In this document: in pieces, positions 37,846 through 49,247 of the stretch
Layout: each line of letters opens with the position of its first letter
Position numbering within the stretch: position 1 is the first letter of the stretch
NCBI GenBank assembly: GCA_018296165.2
Contig: JACKQL020000004.1
Location: 1-64,000 of the forward strand
Direction: 5' to 3'
Origin: Termitomyces sp. T153
Taxonomy: Eukaryota > Basidiomycota > Agaricomycetes > Agaricales > Lyophyllaceae
Length of the DNA: 64,000 nt
Notes under the pieces: generated by a model
What the model saw: only the letters and a program-made list of their open reading frames with translations
The model's database searches: none
Told to the model about the DNA's origin: nothing
Position numbers and translations under genes: made by a program

Positions 37846-37983
37846 ATGTCCTCCTCCTCTGCTGCTCCCTCGCCCTCATCGTCCAACGCGACCACCACCA
37901 CCCCCTGTGTCGACCACAGCTCCCCCCAGTGCTGCCACTGCGGCTGGCGCGGCAGCCACTCCCCCACCTGCCCCTTCAGGTGA
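37846..37983 (+). CDS. Small Ser/Pro/Cys ORF, doubtful
   Basis: ATG in good context (CACAATG) opens 45 codons: Ser/Thr/Pro-rich, then CVDHSSPQCCHCGWRGSH, which could bind one zinc ion. It stops at TTCAGGTGA, where AG|GTGATC could instead be a splice donor. An exon beginning near 38098 would continue the frame as HLLYYNHPPE. Unsupported by a known family. Confidence 0.25.
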   Translation: MSSSSAAPSPSSSNATTTTPCVDHSSPQCCHCGWRGSHSPTCPFR

Positions 37984-38336
37984 TCATCCCGTCCAGTATG
38001 TCTATTTGCCTCGTTCCGTGGCGCACACCCACTCACATACCCCGTCCAGCGCGCCTTTACATCGATACCCCGCTATCGCTGTCATAATGCTCTCAGCCAT
38101 CTACTTTACTACAACCACCCGCCGGAACGGCATAGTCTCAGTTGCAAGGGAGAGGGGGAAAGTCAATCAAGAGGAGAATGAAGTCATATTTGCTTGTACT
38201 ATATTTTGTCCCATCACAACATTCGATCTGCAATTTCTTGTTATTTGTCCGCCGCGGCCGGCAATTGTTATTACCGGTTCGATCCAACTTTTTTTTTTTT
38301 TGCTTCCGAGTAGTGCGTTTTCCCCACACACGCGCA

Positions 38337-39201
38337 ATGACGGCCAAGTTGAAGTCACCAGCTCATTCCAGTGAGCTCAAGGTCGATTTCCCTGCAGATC
38401 ATGTACTGCTTCTCACGTTCAACCGACCTCAATCTCTGAATGCCATGACTCCGACGATGTCAGAGGACCTGAGGAGGGTTCTTGATTGGTTCGAGGACGA
38501 ACCTCAGTTGTGGTGAACCATATAGTTTCTTTGAGCATTCTCGAGCTCAGTGTCAAGAATCTACAGGGTCGCTGTGGTGACTGGAGCAGGACGCCTGTTC
38601 TGTGCTGGTGCAGATCTCAAAGCGTCAGTACTCCAAATCTCATTCTGGGTATACCAACACCGATGAACAAACCATCAGATGGAACAATTCTCAACACGAA
38701 AACAAGAGAGACGAACAAGCGAGAATCGTCGGTGACGTCCACGGATTCGGGTCCATATCCCGTCGTCAATCCATCAAGCCCATAATCGCTGCTGTATCTG
38801 GCGGAGCCTACGGCGGCGGTACAGAGATCGTGTTGAACTGTGATATCGTCATTGCCGGCACCGGAACCAAATTCGCTCTCCCGGAAGTAAAACGAGGCGT
38901 CGTGGCGGCCCAGGGAGGTATGTCGATATCCTTCATAGCATTCAATATACCGGAACACACACCACAACTGTTCCAGGAATTCCACGATTGGCACAGATCG
39001 CAGGGCACCAGGTACGCTACGAGCCCTATTGTGATTCCGAAAAAAAATAAATAATAATCATGGATCCATCCATCGCTGACAGCTCGCGTCGGAAATGCTT
39101 CTTTTGGGAAGAGTCGTCGATGCCGCTGAAGCTCACACGCGATTCGGATTGTAAGTCCCGAAATCCTCTTAATTCTTTCCTATACAATCTCTAATAATAA
39201 T

Positions 39202-39241
<40 letters not shown>

Positions 39242-39662
39242 TACAGCGTCAACCGCGTGGTGCCGCCATCAGACGTCCTACCCACGGCTCTTACCGTCGC
39301 CCAACAAATAATCGCCAATTCCCCCGATGCTGTGCAGTCAACCAAGGAAGGTCTACTAATCTCTCAGAAGCACGATTATCATCAGACGCTTTTAACACAC
39401 GTGGGGAGCCGCTCGAGTACGCGGGTTTATGGGGGCGCCAATATCAAGGTAATTCACATCTCATCTTTACAGGAGAACATTGATATTGAGAGACGGTCGA
39501 TCATAGGAGGGCTTGAGAGCGTTCAGCGAGGTCGGTTGATCTTTTCCCATTTTTGATTGTTGTTTATCCCCTCGAGAACTGACTTTGATATGTTTTTTTC
39601 TCTCTCTCTCGTCGTAAACACAGAAACGCGCACCGGTTTGGAAAAACCCTGCAAAGCTCTAG
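38337..39662 (+). CDS. Enoyl-CoA hydratase/isomerase family protein
   Basis: Eight exons (38337-38512, 38567-38623, 38679-38917, 38977-39011, 39083-39150, 39247-39448, 39507-39530, 39624-39662) give 279 aa. The crotonase fold is shown by FNRPQSLNAMT, VVTGAGRLFCAGADLKAW (CoA/oxyanion loop), SGGAYGGGTEIVLNCDIVIA and FALPEVKRGVVAAQGGIPRL. The two catalytic Glu of hydratases are present at about 127 and 147. The C-terminus KRAPVWKNPAKL is typical of fungal members. The likely reaction is hydration of a 2-enoyl-CoA in fatty-acid or amino-acid breakdown. No presequence and no clear PTS1 (ends AKL, a weak variant of SKL), so a peroxisomal site is possible. Intron 5 contains an (AAC)n microsatellite. 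Confidence 0.92.
39192..39240. repeat. (TAA)n/(CAA)n microsatellite in an intron
   Basis: Four TAA-type units followed by about twelve CAA units inside intron 5 of the enoyl-CoA hydratase gene, ending six bases before the acceptor. Confidence 0.9.
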
Positions 39663-41543
39663 GTCCGACCCGACCCGCGATTAATCTGAGCAACCCACGT
39701 GGGAATATCTTATTGTGTGGTGGTCGATCGTAACCGGTTTGTCGGGGTGACCAAAGTTGATGAGGGATGAGTTTTTTTTTCGGAAAGGTTGGTGTAGGTT
39801 ATTATCATCGATATCTAGGAGATCTAGGAGATCTAAGCTTGGATTTGGACCGGAGAAATGGCTATAGAGCAGTTTATGGCATTTACGAAGGTACTCTGTG
39901 CTATATATGCGCTTGGTATGTGCATCAAAGTATTTGGTATGCGATGCGAAGAAGTACGAAGATGGGTTGCTGTGGTCGTGTACACCAATACATACATACG
40001 TGTGTGTGTGTGACCGACCCAGGGTAAGGTAAGGAACACCTAATTACTTAAGAGCTGCTATGAAGGATTTGTGTGTGTCCAAAGCACATTGTGCATTGTG
40101 CATGAGGAACCACGAAGGGGGGCAAGGCACGCGAAGATGAGGATTTTTGCTGCGCAGCTGATCTTTGATCTGATGTGTACAGATTATCGTTGTAAGTGGG
40201 CTGGATTGTCCGTAGACTTGGGGCTTGGGAAGGATCGAAGGTATCGAGCTGGAGCGAGGATGATGACGGGTCATGGGGCGTGTACGTATGCGTATGGGTG
40301 AATGGCTTCAAAGTCCCAGCTGCCCGCTGCCCATGACGCACGCAACAGAACAGTACGTCCAATTCACAATCTACGGTGCGGGGGAGGGCACCCACAGAAA
40401 CTAGTACATCTATGAATACGGCCGAGTTTATGTTTATTCTTAGGAGTGTGGAGTGTGGAGTGTGGAGCTCGTCTTTCAAGTGCAGAAAAACCAAGTGGCA
40501 ACATCCGTATGGCTGGGTCGTACATTCCAGTATGTATCATTTGGAAGTTCATTATTCAGCCGAGTTGGTTTGTCCGCGCTCATCGATTATTTTAGATAGG
40601 TTCGTTCGACTTGCATTTGTCGCTCTCCTTCTGGGTTCATCAGGACGTTCTCTTGGGCCCATATTGCTATGTTTTTACGATGTCGAGATGTATCATATCA
40701 TAGAAGGTTGATGGGTGGTGTGTCATGAGTGAGCTCCGGCAGGGTCAGAGAATTATGATAGCTTGGTGCAAGGAGCATATATGAGCAGCCGGCTGTTCTA
40801 GCACTTCTTGGCGGGTGGAGTAAAGGCGCACATCAGGGTGCATGCAAATCAATTGATTCAAGTGACGAGTAGCATCTCCTTCCCGTCAAAAGAGATAGAG
40901 AACACGAACAAGCAGGCGGGATAATTGGGGCCCCGGCGTCGTGTGTTGAGGTTGAGTGCACTTCCTGTCCAAGCTGCAAGAAGAACAAAAAAATCGACAA
41001 CACGAACAGCAGGTGTAAAGGTTTAGATTAGTTACCCGGTGACGTTCATATGAGAACTTGTCAAATAGGGACTTGTCAGATAGAGTGCGGGTTCGTGTGA
41101 AATGAGGGTTGTGTTGCGTGCGTCAAAGGCACGGAATCATTTCAACGTCGTGTGCTTTTTCAATCCGGTCACGAGCGAACAAACGACAATCTCATCGCGT
41201 CCTGACCCGTTCCTGCGGTGAAGTTTTACCAATTTTGAATTGGGAATGCGTACCTATTCGGTGTGGGTGGTGCACGACACGTATGTAGCGTGCTTCGTTT
41301 GTGATTGTTCAGAAGCCGAACCAGCAGGAAATAAACGAATGGGGTCTTGGGTGTGTATAATTCAGTCAGGATCACATGGATCGTCGAGCGATACACGTGG
41401 TGAGAATTGTAAGGGCATCGATAAACAGTTAAGAGGGTTTGATCAGAATTTAGAAAAAAAAAGCGCGAGTCCGGGCCGCCCTTGCGCGCGATGGGGATCG
41501 TGTGGAAAATGTTCCGGAAAAGGCATCACCCTTGAACTCTACG
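39663..41543. other. Intergenic, about 1.9 kb, no gene recognised
   Basis: Contains short simple repeats (GTGTGTGTGTG near 40003, GAGTGTGGAGTGTGGAGTGTGG near 40444) and short ORFs only. Confidence 0.45.
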
Positions 41544-42478
41544 ATGAACGATTCCGAAAAAAGTTCATCGTCCTCCTCACTCACACCTCCTTCGACACCC
41601 CAGCCTCCTCAAAGCGCGTTTGAAAGATGGAGGAGAAAGGCTGCGCTTGTGACTGGTATTGGTGTAACAGAGGAAGAGCGACTGGCCGACTTGGCTATTC
41701 ATCAGACGCGGCACTGTGAAAAGACCAAGACGTATCTGATGAATTACAGTTAGTCTGTTTTTCTTAGTGTTGATGCCGACTCAACTTGACTATTCGTGTC
41801 TAGGTCCGATTGTTGTTTTCATGCTGAGGCACTTGAAGCTCTCTGGTTGTGAAGTGCCGCCTGAAAATATCCTCTGTGCTCCTTGTGATTGGTCCCGCGC
41901 AGGTGGGTTCACGCCGGATCGCGGAGCTGTGGTTCTTTGCTCTGGTCACTTTTTCGGCCAAAGCCATATGGAATCCACACTCGTTCATGAGCTCATGCAT
42001 ATGTATGATCACTGCAAGTTCAAAGTAGACTGGAACAACCTCCGACACCATGCATGCAGTGAAGTATGTGGCTAGGTCGCCAAACAACCATTCCTCCCGT
42101 CTTATTCTTATATTTTCATTCAAGATTCGTGCTAACAGTTTAAGTGGAGATTGCCGATACACCCGAGAACTGCGACGGGGCTTCGCTTCTTTTTCGAAGC
42201 AGCATCAGGTGAGTTGACACGCGACACTTGAGACTTCCCTCCTTAGGACTTGTCTTCCCTTTTCCTCCGTACCCTCTAGGCCTGCGTACGCCGTAGAGCA
42301 GTTACTTCTGTTGCAGAGAACCCAGCGTGCCCAGACGAGGCGACGGCGGAGAAGGCCGTTAACGAGGTCTGGGACAGCTGCTTCAACGACACACGTCCAT
42401 TTGATGAGGTATGGAGATCACTCCCACACCTTTCAATTCAAACGTGGCTAATAATGGAGCGTTTCGTAGATTTATTGA
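41544..42478 (+). CDS. ATP23: Mitochondrial inner membrane protease ATP23
   Basis: Five exons (41544-41748, 41804-42063, 42125-42208, 42280-42408, 42470-42478) give 228 aa. The zinc metalloprotease motif HELMH is at about 130-134, followed by MYDHC and, before it, [19 protein letters not shown]. Paired cysteines (C84, C93, C96, C139 and later CVRRRAV...NPACP) match the family, in which disulfides form in the intermembrane space. Atp23 processes the Atp6 precursor and assists F1Fo ATP synthase assembly. No cleavable presequence is evident, as expected for a Mia40 substrate. The final exon encodes only Ile-Tyr-stop. MENVPEK from 41502 is a possible upstream non-consensus extension. Confidence 0.93.
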
Positions 42479-42673
42479 ACGGCCCCCTCCCCTCCTCCTA
42501 TAGACTACTTATATTACATACTACTACCGGGTGTTCAGATCATCCTCCTTTTTTAATATGCACATTAAAATAACATGCACTTTCCTGCTCAAAAAAGAGA
42601 GCCCAACGGAGTGAGGAGCCCGTGCCTGGAATGTTCCGAGTAAGCAAATATTGTGTTTGGGTATGTTTGGGTC

Positions 42674-42680
42674 TATAAAA
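42674..42680 (+). promoter_or_regulatory. TATA box of the GPI protein gene
   Basis: TATAAAA lies about 115 bp before the ATG at 42795, a usual distance for a highly expressed fungal gene. Confidence 0.5.
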
Positions 42681-42794
42681 GTTGCGGTTGCCAGCTTGCC
42701 ATGCGTTCTTAACGACTTCCACTTTGTCGCGAACTTTTCCCCTAATACCCCCTCCTTTTCCTTGCTGAGAAAGTACTACGCCCACGACTTCAAA

Positions 42795-43670
42795 ATGTTC
42801 AACAAGCTTAGGTTAGTTATCACTTGTAGACTAGTAGGCTCTGTGGTCAACCTATTCCTCAGTTTCCTTGCCCTCGCCACTCCTTTGGTCAACGCCCTCA
42901 CCTTGAACATCCCGTCAAATCCCACCTCTGGCGGATCTGTCACTATTACCTGGACTTCCACGGCGACCGACCCGTGAGTCGTTACTGTTTTTCAACACGC
43001 GAGTCGTAGCCAAATGCTTATTCTTTATTCGAATAGTCCTTTCTCCCTCGAGCTCAATCACCCGTCATTCAACAGCGCAATTGCCATCGCTAACAATGTT
43101 CAACCCGGACAGGGGATGATTACCCTTACTCTTCCCATCGTACCTTCCGAGTATGGTATAGCATTGCAACTGCGTCGACTCTTCTAATTATCTCCTTTTC
43201 TTCTGCAGGGCTGGATACACGTTGGAGGCTGTGAATATTGGCAACATTAACGATGTCTTCTCCACGACTGGAAGTTTCGCTATTGCTCCAAACCCAGATT
43301 CGTCTGTGCCCGCTTCTTCAGCCAGCACATCAGCAGCAACCGGCACCTCGGTCCTCGCCACCGCCTCCACCACTGGTTCTGTCATTCCCAAGACGAGTGC
43401 TACTTCTCCGTAAGTTGCCCCTAAAATTGCTTTGCACCTACCCCTGACCCCTATGCTAGCGTTTCTAGTCCTGCATTCGGCTCTACTGTCTCTCATTCTG
43501 GTTCCGTTACTGCCTCTGGTTCCGCTTCGCCCAGCGCACAGAGCAACACCGCCTCCGCCACCACCATCAGCAATGGTGCGTCCTTCAACTACAACTTCGG
43601 CGGAAACAAGGGTGCGATGGCCGCCGTTCTTATTTCGGCTCTTGCTGGAGCTGCAGTCGTTGTCCTCTAA
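42795..43670 (+). CDS. Ser/Thr-rich GPI-anchored cell-surface protein
   Basis: Four exons (42795-42973, 43037-43150, 43209-43409, 43460-43670) give 234 aa. A long hydrophobic signal (LFLSFLALATPLVNA) precedes a domain of about 90 residues starting LTLNIPSNPTSGGSVTITW with FSLELNHPSF and GYTLEAVNIGNINDVFS. This is the Kre9/Knh1-type N-terminal Ig-like domain common in agaric cell-wall proteins. It is followed by a Ser/Thr/Ala-rich stalk likely to be O-mannosylated, FNYNFGGNKGAMA, and a C-terminal hydrophobic tail (VLISALAGAAVVVL) with small residues before it that serve as a GPI attachment site. It probably acts at the plasma membrane or cell wall. Confidence 0.88.
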
Positions 43671-44176
43671 AACGGGAATCCTTATTTCCCTGGCAGTGTG
43701 GTAACAGGAGGTCTTTCAACGATTGTTAGTATTCGCGTTTGAACATCAACCTCATCGTCTGGGGAGATTAATAGTACTTTTCTCTTGAGCACGAACTCTG
43801 ACTTTTTTTTTATACTTTTTTTTCTTGTTCTTCTTTTTCATCTGTCTTCCACGTGCATCCATCCGTTATGAACTGTCACTTGGTTCGTTACAATGCAATG
43901 ATCGGTTTCAACGGTTGATAGATAGATTCATTTGTATTAGTGTAGTGGTTCCGCCCGTTAGCTTGTCCTGTCGTTACGTGTTTCTGGATAATATCTTCAA
44001 ACCTTGATTGACGTCTGAGTGGGAGCTAGTTCTGTGTTCGAGACTTTTGTAGTGTTGGAAGCGATGCTAACCAGGTATACACTGGAGAAGATGAAGATAC
44101 TTCCGAGTCTCTGCACTACGGAAGCGATGCTAGATATGGCCCAATAACTAGGTATTGAAACCAGACACTGGAGAAG
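43671..44176. repeat. Intergenic region with short direct duplications
   Basis: GGAAGCGATGCTA occurs at 44059 and 44120. A block of about 45 bp beginning ACACTGGAGAAGATGAA occurs at 44079 and 44165 (period 86), the second copy running into the start of the next ORF. The first 300 bp are T-rich 3' flank. Confidence 0.6.
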
Positions 44177-44698
44177 ATGAACATACTTCCGAATCTCTGC
44201 CCTACGGAGAACCTGCCAGGTGAATATCAGACATGTCTAGCATGGCTAAGAAACGAAGCGTATCTAGCAGTCAGAGAAGACTTGTCCCCATCAGTCAAGA
44301 ATTTGTTGTTAGACAGTGTGTTTTATGAGTCACATGTCTTGTCAGATTTCAACGAATTCGTTAAGGGATCTCGAAGCAATGTCATAGGTATCAAAAGTGT
44401 GCACAATTCCTATGCATATGTCGGAGAAAACACAGAGATAGACGATCTCGATCCCTCAGAATGGTTTCAAGTTGTCTCAGTGCACAGGTCTTGCCTACCA
44501 CCGCTGGTAAGATTAATGATTGATAGCCATCTTGATAATAGCAATGCAACGCGCCAGCATTTTCCGAGGCTAGTTTCACCTAGATCGAATGAGGCTGCAG
44601 CGATCAGACTGGCAGCCAAGAACGACCGCGCTCCACGGGGCTTAGCGCGCAATGTTGTCGACATTGAGAAGCAAACAACTATCGTAACGTCCTCGTGA
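44177..44698 (+). CDS. Orphan ORF, 173 aa
   Basis: An uninterrupted ATG-to-stop ORF, longer than the background here. It has coding-like composition, including LRNEAYLAVREDLSPSVKNL and NEFVKGSRSNVIGIKSVHNS, and a basic region before the C-terminus. No domain or signal peptide. The ATG sits inside the second copy of a local 86-bp duplication. It may be a young or degenerate single-exon gene; not recognised. Confidence 0.35.
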   Translation: MNILPNLCPTENLPGEYQTCLAWLRNEAYLAVREDLSPSVKNLLLDSVFYESHVLSDFNEFVKGSRSNVIGIKSVHNSYAYVGENTEIDDLDPSEWFQVVSVHRSCLPPLVRLMIDSHLDNSNATRQHFPRLVSPRSNEAAAIRLAAKNDRAPRGLARNVVDIEKQTTIVTSS

Positions 44699-46972
44699 CA
44701 CCACAACAGTGAGACATGGAGTGATAGAGAGGGACGCCCAGGCGCACTCTTGGGGTCGGCGTGAACGTGAACATTCCGAGCTATCCGTTAGTTATGTACT
44801 GAGCGATTTACAGCTAAGCTGTTAGACATTTGGACACGTAAGCCTAAGACTCATATCATTCTTGTCAGCGAGACAAGTTGACAAAAACGTTGATGGGCGG
44901 GCGGTACAAACTACATCGGTATCTCGGCCCCTGACGCCGGAAACAATACAGGAAAATGGCGCTCGCTTAAATTTATTTAGAGACTCCCCGAGGCCCGTGG
45001 TGTGAAACTGTGCGGGGAAGATTTGACGGGGCCCGGATATATCCCCGCTTTAATCGATCGGCGAGTGAAAGTGAGCTGGCTCGAGAAGAGGGGGAAATCC
45101 ATCGATAACGGGAAACCCTGGTATCAAAAATTTCACCGTTGTGATTATCAGTTATCCCTCGCAAATGGCTGATGTGTGTCGCTCGCGTTTGCAGTTGGTA
45201 GTGTGTGATGCGGGATGCAACTGACAATGCACCATAAGACTACAAATGAGACTCAAGCGAGGCTCGTGGATGGGAAAGTGAAGTTTCAAGATCAGGTATT
45301 GACGACACATCGCGAGGTCGACGGCCGTGCAAGTTTCTATCTATTCAAAAGGAAATGGGCGTACTTGCAGAGATCGAAACGAGTCCGAAGAGGCCCGACG
45401 GGCGAGACAGGGACAATATGAGCGCCATCCCATGGTTACGATGACGCGCACTGGCAACCGGCAGAAGTCATCCATCAGTACGAGCAATAAATCTCATCCG
45501 CATGTAGAATACAAACCTAGACCTCTGTTGGAAGTCGACAGAATATCAGAAACAGAATATCAGAAAAATTCTCATGTGCAGGAAATCAAAGGTGTACTAA
45601 GTGGTATCATGATATGGACCAGCGAAAAAGACTTGTGGGTTCGAAGTTTGCCAGGTTTGCCGATACGAAAGCATTGTAGGCGGTGTAGCTCACTCCTGAG
45701 CGCTGAGCGCTGAGCGAGAAACGACAGTGATTTGTTATGGCGTAGATAATGTTTGAAGGTCCCTTAGATCCAGATTGCGTCAAATGTACTTCATCACCTG
45801 CTGTGGAGCCAATAACTGAGCATAGCAATGACCAACTCAATCTTCTTTGATATCGAAATTTAGCTTCTTAAACTTTGAATTGAGTGAAAAAAGTGTGATT
45901 GTCAAAACACCGTTTGGAAAAAATGCCAGATAACCTATATTTGAATTCACTGCGGTCTCCGAAAAGCTCGGTATCAAATTGCTGGATCCTGAACAAGCCA
46001 CCACTAAAAGTTGAAAGCACGAAAGCATATATACAGAAGGGATTGAGCAATGAAAGTCGACACCTCTCATTTCAATAACCAGTTGCGAAGGAAGAGCATC
46101 ATATTGCTCGCTGTGAGAGTAAGCGCAAGTTTTCACGCGTCGGGCGTCTCGAGTCTCGCCCATTTGTAGATGGTCCAAGGCTTCATTTGGATCAACGACA
46201 GGCTCAGCTATTGGACATCGACAATATGACAATTGTATTCGGAACAGTTTCTGAACCTGAAGAAAGACTATCTATCTAGTAAAGTGAGGATGTCCAAATG
46301 GAATCAGCAGAAATTCATTGGTCCACTCGTTGAATAAGGGCGATAGGTTGTGACATTGATATATGAAGACAAAAGTTGCGCGGCGCATGGTGTCAGCGTA
46401 GATACGGACCGGACACGCTAGACACTGAACCCATAGGAAAAGAGATAGGGAAGCAAGAGAAACATATGTTGGAATGTGTAACACATATCACCCATCAGCC
46501 AGAAGAGAAGCATATTTCCACAGAGCACAAAGAGAATGCGTCACGTTCGAGTAACACGATGATATTGATTTTCCTGTTGATAGACTTATCGCACTGGTGA
46601 AGGCATAGATGTTAATATACAAGTGACAAAGGGAAGACAACTTCAACGAAGGAAAGAATCCGGATGTTGATGAACTTGCGTGGCAGACAGAGTAGGATAT
46701 CGATAAAACATCCCTATAACATGAGCTTGTTTGTGAGAAACACCCCATTTCGGCGATTCGAGCAAGAGTTAACGTTAAATGTTAAGCAAGACCGAAGGCC
46801 GAACCTATCACGTGAAAGATGACGCACACTGGTCACGTTTGGGTGGTGCCGGCTGAGTAACTCTATGTTCTCCCGCCTTTATAACTGTCCTTCCTTTCGA
46901 CGACTACCTCCAAGGTCAACTTCAACAGCAGTATTTCTTTCGCTCTTTTCTCATTCTTCAAATTCGTTGACG
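44699..46972. other. Intergenic, about 2.3 kb, nothing firm
   Basis: A 131-codon minus ORF at 45837-46232 has no recognisable features. GC-rich patches near 44990-45050 repeat CGGGG motifs. TTTATAAC near 46878 may serve as a TATA element for the glutaredoxin gene. Confidence 0.4.
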
Positions 46973-47502
46973 ATGTCGGTCAAACAACTTGTTGATGTCC
47001 GTCTCTTGCTTTGTTCTATTGCAGTAACTGGACCGATTGCATGACCATTTTTACAGAATGCCATTTTGAACAACAAAGTCGCCATATTCTCAAAAAGCTG
47101 GTGCCCATACTGTAGGAAGGCCAAAGCCCTCTTTAAAGACGAATTTCCTGATGTCGAGACGACTGTCTACGAGTATGTCGTTATTATCTCTTTATTCCGT
47201 GTTTAAAATCCAACGATATTTATTCCAGGCTCGACGAGAGGGACGATGGATCCGAGATTCAAACTTACTTGTTGGAGAAGACCGGACAACGTACGGTGCC
47301 TAATATTTTCGTCAGTGCGTATTGTCTTGCGGCTCATTTCGTTTCATTACATCTGAGGACATATCGCTAGATGGCCAACATATCGGAGGTATGTGCTAGC
47401 ATATGACGGACGCGATTTGCTAGGCTGATCAATGCTTCAGGCAGTGACGATTTGAAGAAGTCGTTCGACGACGGTAACCTCACCAAGCTCGTCCGCGCGT
47501 AA
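46973..47502 (+). CDS. Dithiol glutaredoxin
   Basis: Five exons (46973-46996, 47057-47172, 47229-47314, 47371-47388, 47441-47502) give 101 aa, the usual length for class I glutaredoxins. Active site [10 protein letters not shown] has both cysteines (24 and 27). [21 protein letters not shown] supplies the cis-Pro and the glutathione-binding GG-D motif. It reduces protein disulfides and mixed glutathione disulfides using GSH. No targeting sequence, so probably cytosolic (Grx1/Grx2-like). A Ngaro retrotransposon lies 480 bp downstream. Confidence 0.96.
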
Positions 47503-47880
47503 GGTTGCACTTTGTTAATGATATACCACATGTGTTCAGGAGTTTCGAATCCTAGTCGATTGTGATCATAACTTTGTTATACCAATGTCTGTAGAAGGAC
47601 GAGACGCTTGTATTTCGTTCTTGCGACCTGGAATTTTACAACGCCAAGCCGAGTTTTGAGCCTTCATTTTAGCAGGATGGAGCTCTGATCAATGTTCAAT
47701 GTCTATTTTCTCGACGGAATACTTTGTAATGATCAGCAATTTTCTCAGTATATTCCTTTCGAATCGCGGAAACGTGTAGGTCGTGCAAGGATTTGTGAAG
47801 CCAAAAACGTTCAAAATATTCAGTTCAACCGGAAGAAAAAGTTGACATCAGATTATAAAGATTTATTAATTACCTAGTAC

Positions 47881-47950
47881 TCTGTCACGCGGTCAATCTA
47901 CTCAAGACAACGTTTGATCACGACACTGAAGCAATCCCATTCGCGAGAGG
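47881..47950. repeat. Left copy of a diverged direct repeat flanking the Ngaro element
   Basis: Shares CACG.GGTCAAT, TCAAGACAACGTT, CACGACACTGA, CAATC and CCCATTCGCG.GAGG in the same order with 52857-52947. The right copy is longer by two small insertions. The right copy is the proximal promoter of DPM3. Confidence 0.7.
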
Positions 47951-47984
47951 TTATTCAATCCAACCCGTGACAGAAGAAAAAGTT

Positions 47985-48277
47985 GGTCCGGGCAAAGTGA
48001 TGGAGGATTGCCCGGGGTTAATTCGGGCGACAACCAGAATGCCGCGCCCCCTGTTCAACCCGTCACACCATCACATCCGGCCACCCTTCATTGTCTGGCC
48101 AACCCTTTCATTGTAATAATTCACTTAAATATCTGCGAGCGCAGCAACGACAACCCAATCGTCTCACACTGCGCTCGCAGGTAAGTAACTTACCTTTACT
48201 TACAATCATCGTCTCACACTGCGCTCGCAGCCGCGTTTTATTAGACACCCACATTACATCACGCGTCATTTTCGATC
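47985..48277 (+). repeat. Split direct repeat A1
   Basis: Starts GGTCCGGGCAAAG and ends CATTTTCGATC. Contains CTGCGAGCGCAG (48133) and its inverted form CTGCGCTCGCAG twice (48169, 48219), which may be recombinase-binding arms. Matches A2 with offset 4259. Confidence 0.92.
48181..48230 (+). other. Intron-like segment bounded by direct repeats in A1
   Basis: GTCTCACACTGCGCTCGCAG occurs at 48161-48180 and 48211-48230. The first copy is followed by GTAAGTAACTTAC and the second ends in CAG, so 48181-48230 reads as a 50-nt GT-AG intron. The equivalent segment of the diverged remnant (12060-12107, GTACGT...CGCAG, 48 nt) has the same form. Confidence 0.5.
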
Positions 48278-48326
48278 TCGCCCATAGATCGCGGTCTAAT
48301 ATTAACGTAGCGCGTGTAACCAGTGT

Positions 48327-49247
48327 ATGAGAAATTCGTCTTTGCCTCCCAGAGCACCGGACGGCCGTTTCACTAGTTCAGCTCACATCATGACCCCCCC
48401 CCCTGCATCAGCCGAGCCAGCGGCTCTCTCGGCCGACGAAGTGGCGGAGATTCGTAACTCCCACGCACAGCTCCACTCCCTGATGACACAACTCATGGCA
48501 AGAATCGACGCCACGCCAGCCCCATCGCAACCTCTCGCGGCGCCTCCAGCGTCCATCGACGCGTTCGTGCCCCCGATCGCCGCTGTAGGAACAAACGGTG
48601 CGTCGTCTGCTGCTCCCCTCTCCCTCCGCACTCGTTTCCCCGATGTGGAAACAGCCATCCTTGCCACGATCATCACGCACGAATTCAAGGCTGCAGACCT
48701 TCACAAGCTCGACCCCACGAACCGCGATAGAGAAACAGCATACACATTCAACGGCGCCACAAATCAGTTCGAAGTAAGCCACCGTGCGGCAAAGGAGTAC
48801 AAAAACCCTTTCTCGGTACTCATTCCCCTCCAGACATATTTCCGCATCCTCGCGTTCCACATCAATGACGCGGCAGCCACGGACACGTTCTGGGCCTACA
48901 ACGAGCAGCTCTTAGAACTCATTGCGGAATATGAATGGTCAGCGGTTTTCGCATACCACTCAGTATTTTTCAACCGCCGTCGCGCAGAAATGGCAGCGGG
49001 GGACTTCTCCCAGTGGGGACGTCGCGATAACGACTTACTCTCAAAGCACGTCTATGCTCATCGTAAACCATCCCCCTCCAAAACTCCCAAACCCAACTCC
49101 ACAACCCGCGCCGCAGCCAATCCTAACGAACCCTGTCGTAAATACAACGAGGGCAGGTGCCCAACCACGCCGTGCCCTTGGGGGCGGCCGCACACATGTA
49201 GTACGTGCGGAAAAGCCGATCACGGCAAGAGCCAACACAAGGACTAG
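48327..49247 (+). CDS. Ngaro Gag-like protein
   Basis: 306 aa, single exon. The N-terminal part is Ala/Pro-rich, with a helical core (HEFKAADLHKLDPTNRDRE, LQTYFRILAFHINDAAATDTF). The C-terminus has a CCCH-type finger (C-x7-C-x4-C-x5-H in CRKYNEGRCPTTPCPWGRPH) and a second Cys/His motif, CSTCGKADHGKSQH, suggesting RNA binding. Ends in a UAG that is directly followed by the RT frame without a frame change. Confidence 0.85.
   Translation: MRNSSLPPRAPDGRFTSSAHIMTPPPASAEPAALSADEVAEIRNSHAQLHSLMTQLMARIDATPAPSQPLAAPPASIDAFVPPIAAVGTNGASSAAPLSLRTRFPDVETAILATIITHEFKAADLHKLDPTNRDRETAYTFNGATNQFEVSHRAAKEYKNPFSVLIPLQTYFRILAFHINDAAATDTFWAYNEQLLELIAEYEWSAVFAYHSVFFNRRRAEMAAGDFSQWGRRDNDLLSKHVYAHRKPSPSKTPKPNSTTRAAANPNEPCRKYNEGRCPTTPCPWGRPHTCSTCGKADHGKSQHKD

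Noticed and set aside
45837..46232. 131-codon minus ORF
   Set aside because: No start context, domain or neighbour support; composition like surrounding AT-rich DNA.
47530..47560. TTTCGAATCCTAG resembling a tRNA T-arm
   Set aside because: No acceptor stem, D-arm or anticodon arm can be formed around it; no other tRNA-like sequence was found in the window.
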